DNA of 64,000 nucleotides, from contig QLIY01000515.1 in NCBI GenBank assembly GCA_003260075.1, forward strand, positions 1 to 64,000, given 5' to 3'. Shown one piece after another: positions 57,780 through 64,000 of this stretch. The translations under genes were made by a program, and so were the position numbers. Origin of the DNA: Phallusia mammillata (lineage: Eukaryota > Chordata > Ascidiacea > Phlebobranchia > Ascidiidae). Within the stretch, counting starts at the first letter, position 1. Every line of letters starts with the position of its first letter. A model generated the notes under the pieces. The model made no database searches. It saw nothing but the letters and a program-made list of their open reading frames with translations, and had not been told where the DNA came from.

Positions 57780-60700
57780 ACATTATGCCTGGCAGCAATA
57801 GCTTATTTCATTTGCTATAGTTCCCTGCATAAAGCTCAAAAACCCGCTGGACAGTAATATACAGAAAAAAGCGTATTTACAAAATCAGCGATGCCGAATC
57901 ATTTTTGTTGTTTTGTCAATTTTTGTCTCTTTTCTTCATTCAAATCGTTTCAAATATCTTTGAAATCAACACAACATTTAAGCATAGTGAAGTATACGTT
58001 TACATCTTTCGACACACACGAAATCCCACGGTATTCCAACCCAATGTTACGTAAGACGTGTAAAGCCTGTCTTGAAAGGCTTGGTCGATCTGTAACGTAA
58101 ACAACACACCGTAATAAGGTGGTTATAAACAGGGCGGTCTCTGTAGAACATGTAATAGCCCTATCCCTACCAGTAAATACAGTAACCATGCTTCAGGCAG
58201 TGATCTCTAGTTTATATGTGATGTAGTTTTGATTGCTACTTTTCGTTTGTACATTTAGATAGGTTTAAACATGACAGACTTAGGAAGAACTAGTTTTGAT
58301 TTAACATCTGTTGTAAGATGGTTTAAGTTGGTTGCATTGAGGACTGTTTATGATGTGGCTTGGCTGCGATGATTTCAGATGTTATATAACGATTAGATAT
58401 TTTTACATGTTTTTTTTTAAATATAAATGCTAAATAAGTATTAAATAAGCTAAAAATAGGCAAAAATTCTTGTTTTAAAAAGCGTTTAGCAAATTAGTTT
58501 AGTTGACTGCAAATTTGTGAAATATTGTGTGTTTGCATAGTAGTAAAAAATTTAGCTGGTGTGTTAATTACCTGGTTTAAATAAAAATTAAGAAGAAAAT
58601 TTGAAATAAATTACAACGTACAAACCGGGTATAGATCAAAATTCGTTTACTCACTCGAAACAATATTCTAGTGATTGAAATAGTGAACCGCAGAAATTCA
58701 ATTTTAGATGAAGTTATTTCCTGATAAGAATATGTACAACAAGATTAGTCTAATCTGATAAAGCATGACATAAAATTTCAGGTTTTTTCTATCACTGACA
58801 AGCGGGTTTGGGGACAAAAACTATTTATCCCCAGAATAATCAGTTATTGTCGATTTATTAACAGATACCCACTAAAGCGTAACGACAGGCGCCATAATAT
58901 CCTCCCAGAAGTCCCTGTCCAGACGTTGAACCTTTCTTGACCCCCGCACCCCTAAAATAAGTTTGCCCTTTCTTTCTCACCTCGATGGGCGAATGTCAAT
59001 CAATCTCAATTGTTTTAACAATTATTCAGTTACTCCTTTATAGTAACAAACCTCATAGGTGAATTCATCAAATCTGATGAGTTTCTTTTGCTAGTTAAGA
59101 TAAAGTGATTTAAAAAAGGTCAGAAACGAAAATTGTATAATGTAAAATATTGTTAGTTATTTTCGTACATAGTGTATTAGTATTGCTGTTTTGCATCCAT
59201 ACATAAGGATTAAATACAGATATTGGGGAAGTTATCTTAAAATTCTTCTGATTTGAGAAAAGAAGTTTGAATAAGCAAGCAAACAGAAGACTTGTAAAAG
59301 AAAAAACTTTATGAAACAAGCAGTTTATTGAGGCATTAAATAAAGTTAATGCTTAAGATAAAGAGACTAAGCAAATTAAATGAAAACAGAATGAAGCAAG
59401 AAAAGACGCTAGAGGCGTACAAAAGGGGTTATGTTAGGTTTGAGTAAAGCAAAAAAATATGACTTCAAATCAGATAGAAATTTAACTAAAATGAATATTA
59501 ACTTTTTCAGGATATCACTTAAGGCAATTAAACGACTTTGTAACACAGTGTAGCTGCAGTGTGTTTAGCCAGATCCACCAATTGTGTAATCCCCAAAATT
59601 GCAGCTAATTCCGACTCGGTGAGTGTTTTAGTGCAATTGAGTCGCAACGTTTTTTCTTCACCTAGCGAGATAAACTCTCCTCAACTCAAATCAATTAAGT
59701 CAATCAAGTTTTTGGTTTCCCCTTTAAAGCATGAGTAATATTTGTGCAGTTCTCCTTTAACAGCGCTCTCCGTGGAATTTGATTCCGGATTTGTGAATGA
59801 AGTTTTTGTAATGAGATAGCGTTGATGGAAAAGGGCGCAATGGTTTTTTGGTTCCTTCGTGGGTGGTTCAGTGCAAAAGGAGGTAGATTATCTTTTTGTT
59901 TTTCAAATCACGAAGATGGAATTTTCAGAGGGTGATTTTTAAGGAGTGGTAGGCCGTGGTTAGTGGTGGGTTCGAATCCCACGGTAGTTCGTGTTTTTCG
60001 GTTTCCAAGTTCGAAATACTTCATGCACTTTTGCCTTTAGGTACAATGTATATTTTTTATGTTTAAATAAGTTAAAATTAAGCGTTAAAACGTATGTTAA
60101 AATTAATTGATTGCAAAACACATCACGTTTTATTAAAGCCAAATGTTGATACTAACTTTAGCGTTTTTGGACTAATTGTAATTAAAAATTAAAAACAACA
60201 AAAATCTGAAGCTCCCTTTTTCCACTCTCGTCATAAAACAAACTAAAATTTCAATAAAACCACGATACGAAAAAAACACCTGGAGTGTCACTTTCACTGA
60301 CAGTTTTTTATACAACCCCTTTTGTGGTTCACAGTGAAAAGGCCCACAAATTAATGAAAACAGTTTTTACATTAATGAAAAAATATTTTAAACTTAAATA
60401 TTTTCTGTTGGATTTTAGCCTACACATTTTTTTATTTTGATTTTTTTTTAAGTTTATGCAACCCTTATACGGGTTTTACAGTGACTAAGCAGTTTTTACA
60501 TAAATGAAAAAAATCCTTTCTTAGCTAAAAACGTTAATAATATGATTTTTTACATACCAAACACAATAGATAACAAACGAATGCCATCATCAAAAAACAC
60601 TATTTCAAAAATTTCTTAACTCAAGAGATTGCGGACACACTTTGAGGGGCCAAGTGTTTAAATTTCATGAGCTCTTGTGAAGATAAATGCCCGAGCAATT

Positions 60701-60939
60701 GCCAGCCGGTGTTAATGATAGCAAATGTGATTCTAATTGGTGGCTTGGTGGCTGGTACCAAGGAACACACAGGTTGGATCTTTTCATTGTGTTAGATCAG
60801 TGATTTTAAACTGTATGGCAAGTTACGGAATAATTGTGTGGAAGTTAAGTTTTGTGTTCAAATACTTTAACTGAATGATAGGTGCATTATTGCTTAAACT
60901 TCGTTTTTTTGTCTTATTTACTTCCAAAATCAGTCTATA
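57780..60939. other. Intergenic, no gene recognised
   Basis: A B-box-like GTGGGTTCGAATCCCAC at about 59966 marks a SINE or tRNA fragment lacking a proper anticodon arm. Otherwise nothing is supported. Confidence 0.45.
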
Positions 60940-61200
60940 CAAGGAGAGGGGTCGTATATTGTTTTTGTCCGGATTTTTTGTCTGTGCGATGTTTTGTTGC
61001 ACCGGTTGAGATAAAAAAAATGGTTCAGATTTTAAAAACTTGCATTCATGACAGTACGTTATCCGAAGTTGGTCCTCTGAAAGTTTGACCCTGTTTGACT
61101 GTGCGGTTCACCCACACACCCCCTCAACGTTAAAAGACGATCGGGATTTGTCCCGGCGAGCGTCCTGGGTTCGAACCCGCGAAAAATCGTATGTAATCCA
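60940..61200 (+). repeat. Dispersed repeat, first copy
   Basis: Contains ATATTGTTTTTGTCCGGATT, then GAAAGTTTGACCCTG and GCGGTTCACCCACA. The same blocks recur in the same order at 63740-64000. A B-box-like GGGTTCGAACCCG lies at about 61170. Confidence 0.7.
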
Positions 61201-61235
61201 GTTTCCAATTATGGCGTCAAATAACTAGGGTTGGG

Positions 61236-61510
61236 AATTGCTTTCAACTTGTTACATCTAAAAAAATCTTGTCACCAGCCGCACAGAAGAGACGCTAACG
61301 GGCGAAACAGTGTGCACTGTCTGCAACTTACAAAACAAACGTTCGTTCCGAAAAAACAAAAACATATATCCCCCCCCCCTTGCTTTCAACTTGTTACATC
61401 TAAAAAAATCTTGTCACCAGCCGCACATAAGAGACGCTAACGGGCGAAACAGTGTGCACCGTCTGCAACTTACAAAACAAACGCTCGTTCCGAAAAAACA
61501 AAAACATATA
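61236..61510. repeat. About 130-bp duplication across a 10-C run (61370-61379)
   Basis: TTGCTTTCAACTTGTTACAT through AAAAACAAAAACATATA recurs after the run with three or four substitutions. Confidence 0.85.
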
Positions 61511-62499
61511 CATAGAAATAAAAATCCGACAAAGTTACTCACAATTGAAACAAGTTGCCTCGCTCAGCCAAACCGATGACTTCATCTTTTTCAAAGAACG
61601 ATTTTCAGCCGAGGCATCTTAATTACAGGGCAGGTGATTCAGTGGCCGGATGAACCGCACATATTCACTGGTAATTGACTCAATGGTAGATCTGTGGAGG
61701 TGCTTGAAACAGGACATATGACAGTTTCTGAAAGGCTTTGCTATGTTCTTCAGTGGTTAAGGAAAGTTGTTTTTGTTTGTGTGCTAGCTTTCTGTACTTT
61801 GTTTATTGGTAATGAGGTTTAGGAACATAAGTCGGTTAAAGCTTATTTTTTCGCGCTTTAAAGTAAACAAATACTGTGTTTAGGTACTAAAAACTTGTCA
61901 GAAAACATTTAAATATCGAGGAAATTCGTGTCTATAACAAACACATTACAGAAAAGCAAATACTTTGGAGAAACAAAAATGATTGACATTTTATTAAAAT
62001 CCACACAGAGCATTGGAAAGTTTGTTTAAAGGTTTAAAAAATATTTGTTTTTTATTATTTCTGTATTTGTCGTCATGTCATTGAACTATACATTCAATTC
62101 ACTGTCTACGCCTGAAAGAAAAAATGTCGAAATGAAATTTTAATCGGATTAAATCTGAACATTTTCAGCAGCCAGGCAGTCTGTTTACTTGTAGCGGTAA
62201 ATTCTGCATAAACTCTGTTATCACTGAACTAACGTTACCTGATGAATGCAACATCTAGTTGCTGTGGCAACACGTAAGGATTATGACGTCACTTCTACCA
62301 TGACATCAGCATGAATTGCGTAGAAGGAGGTACTGAGACGTTGGCTGACTTAATTTGGGAGCTACGTTGTGGCGAAGGTAACATGTTTTTGATTTGGGGG
62401 TGCAATGTAACCCCCTATAAATGTAGTTAGCTATAAGTCTTGAGTGTTCACTGCATTGCGATTGATTGTACCAATCTGGTAGGGGAACCAACTTTAGGC
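61511..62499. other. Intergenic, nothing recognised
   Basis: No gene or repeat that I can support. Confidence 0.5.
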
Positions 62500-62760
62500 C
62501 TACAAATTGGTGCATTTGACACGCGTTATTTTTGACTGCACGAAGCTCATCAGAAAACCCGATTTATGTATTCAAAGTTATGCATGTGGTTGACTACACA
62601 AAGGCCGTTGGGAAACCAGCTTAATGCGTGCAAAAAGCTATGGTTAGCTGCACGAAACTCGTAAGAAAACTCGTTTTAACCGTACATAGTCATACATGTT
62701 AGAAGCACTATGGTTGACTACACTAAGTTCGATGGAAAACCTCTTTTAAAATGTGTAGTG
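62500..62760 (+). repeat. Minisatellite cluster
   Basis: Three to four diverged units of the 70-bp family, with GACTGCACGAAGCTCATCAG and GTGCAAAAAGCTATGGTT variants. Confidence 0.75.
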
Positions 62761-63739
62761 GTAGTTAAAACATACCAATACATTTTAAAACACCTTAAAT
62801 CGGTTTCCAAGATTCGATTATTAATCATTTGGTTGGTTGTCAAATTTTGCCCGAAATGTAGATGACCAAAATAGCCTACCCTACTACTGTCAAATTTATG
62901 TAAAAGATAACATCGTTTCGAGCCGGATTTTCAGATAAGTTTGTGTGCATGATGCCTTATCGCTGGTAGTTTTAATCTCGGAAAACATTTGCCCCAGGGC
63001 AACTTGAGGCAGTTCATACAGGCGACAACATTTAAGTGTAACGTTCTTTTAAAGTGTAAACAGTAAGTTTGTCGTGAAAAGATAATTTTCTGTGCATTAT
63101 TTTCTGTTTTGCTGGTTTGTGCTGTTATGTGTTCTTTGTGAGCATTTTGTAAGCTAATATAATTAAAAGTTATTGCATTTTATTGATTTGTTTGTGTTTG
63201 CCGATTAGTGTTTTTCGGAATTTAAAATTACTGAATGGTTTCGGCTCTGAATCAGTTCAATTTTGCCAATTTCTCAAAATGGTTCTTTACTTTTCCTAAC
63301 GTTGTGATTGTTTCTAATATACATGTTCGTGTGGTTGTGGGTTCTAATCTCGCCTTTCCCACTTTGAACAAAATTGATTTTAAGGGTATCAGCACAACCG
63401 AAAAATATTCTTTATTTCTAAAAAAAATTTAAACTGTCGGTGTTTAAACGTTGCTGGAAATTTGGTGTGTCAGAAAGAAAAAAATTGAGGAATTGGAACC
63501 AAAAATTTTTTGATATTGCAATTAAATTCCCATGAAGGAAAGTGATTCAAAGCTTTTTAATTGATGTCGCATGGTGAAACACAACAAGGTTGACAAAACA
63601 AAACTGCAGTATAGCATTAATTTTTTAATCTTTGTGACGCGAAATAATTGCAATTACAAATGTTTTGGGGTTGCTGACGTATTGTGGGAGTTTTTAACGA
63701 AGAAAAAAATCTCATTTGGTATGCCACCTACTTCATTAT
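62761..63739. other. Intergenic, nothing recognised
   Basis: Only a SINE-like GGTTCTAATCTCGCCTTTCC near 63340 stands out. Confidence 0.45.
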
Positions 63740-64000
63740 GGGTCCCCTTCCCTGAAGGGGACACATATTGTTTTTGTCCGTATTTTTTTTTCTTTTTTTC
63801 TTTTTTCTTTTTTCTTTTTTCTTTTTTCTGTCTAACGCTGGCTTGTTAGACGCGTTTGGTTAAGAAAGAGTGCTTCAAATTTATTCAAATTTGCACAGAT
63901 GTTAGTTATTAATCTAAATTTGATCCTCCTGAAGTTTGACCCCGATTGACCCAGCGGTTCACCCACAGGCCCCCAAAACGCAAAATTTTTAAAACATGGT
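63740..64000 (+). repeat. Dispersed repeat, second copy, with (CTTTTT)n
   Basis: Shares ATATTGTTTTTGTCCGTATT, GAAGTTTGACCCCGATTGAC and GCGGTTCACCCACA with 60940-61140. A microsatellite of CTTTTT units occupies about 63786-63830. The copy runs off the window. Confidence 0.75.

Noticed and set aside
59946..59990. tRNA gene at the perfect B-box GTGGGTTCGAATCCCAC
   Set aside because: Only the T arm is intact; no room for an anticodon arm between it and any A-box.

Overview
The window looks like nuclear DNA of an invertebrate deuterostome, most likely an ascidian tunicate. It is AT-rich, with short spliceosomal introns (GT-AG and some GC-AG), CUB/ZP and LDLa proteins, a relaxin-receptor-like GPCR pair, many short non-autonomous transposons, tRNA-derived SINE fragments and Penelope-type hammerhead motifs. 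The lineage call is inference. The presence of introns and secreted multidomain proteins is seen directly.

Region 1 (about 0.3-15.4 kb) holds four paralogues of an unrecognised small-protein family, here called genes A (+), D (-), B (+) and C (+). They are built from micro-exons of 21-93 nt that are mostly phase 0. They share a C-terminal exon encoding an FDP...EE...RN..NQ motif. Three of the four (B, C, D) start MG(A/G)C with a basic stretch, as in N-myristoylated and palmitoylated proteins. D carries a frameshifted C-terminus. An N-delimited 1.4-kb segment with CUB exons of a different gene interrupts gene C and is probably misplaced by assembly.

Region 2 (16.7-24.8 kb, minus) is a secreted or membrane CUB-ZP protein gene. 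I can place eleven exons: a divergent CUB, a second CUB, a ZP module, a furin-like RGRR site and a C-terminal membrane segment. A second, diverged copy of the terminal exon lies 1.1 kb downstream.

Region 3 (27.4-41.5 kb) is a head-to-head pair of about 1,270-residue receptors. Each has a signal peptide in exon 1. One very large second exon encodes about a dozen LDL-receptor class A modules followed by a class A seven-helix domain. The 3.3 kb between their start codons carries a minisatellite, a MITE and a perfect 31-bp hairpin.

Region 4 (41.6-64 kb) is mostly non-coding. It contains dispersed copies of a roughly 70-bp minisatellite on both strands, MITEs, two hammerhead ribozyme motifs, SINE-like fragments and one two-exon gene start of unknown function (48.8-49.3 kb).

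A technical feature runs through the whole window. There are nineteen runs of at least ten C, all on the + strand. Fourteen are 10 or 11 nt, one is 14 nt, and four are 40, 62, 74 and 79 nt. Many separate two nearly identical copies of the same sequence. They behave like assembly gaps of fixed size written as C between overlapping contig ends. One lies inside a receptor exon and one duplicates the last exon of gene B, so local copy numbers should be treated with caution.
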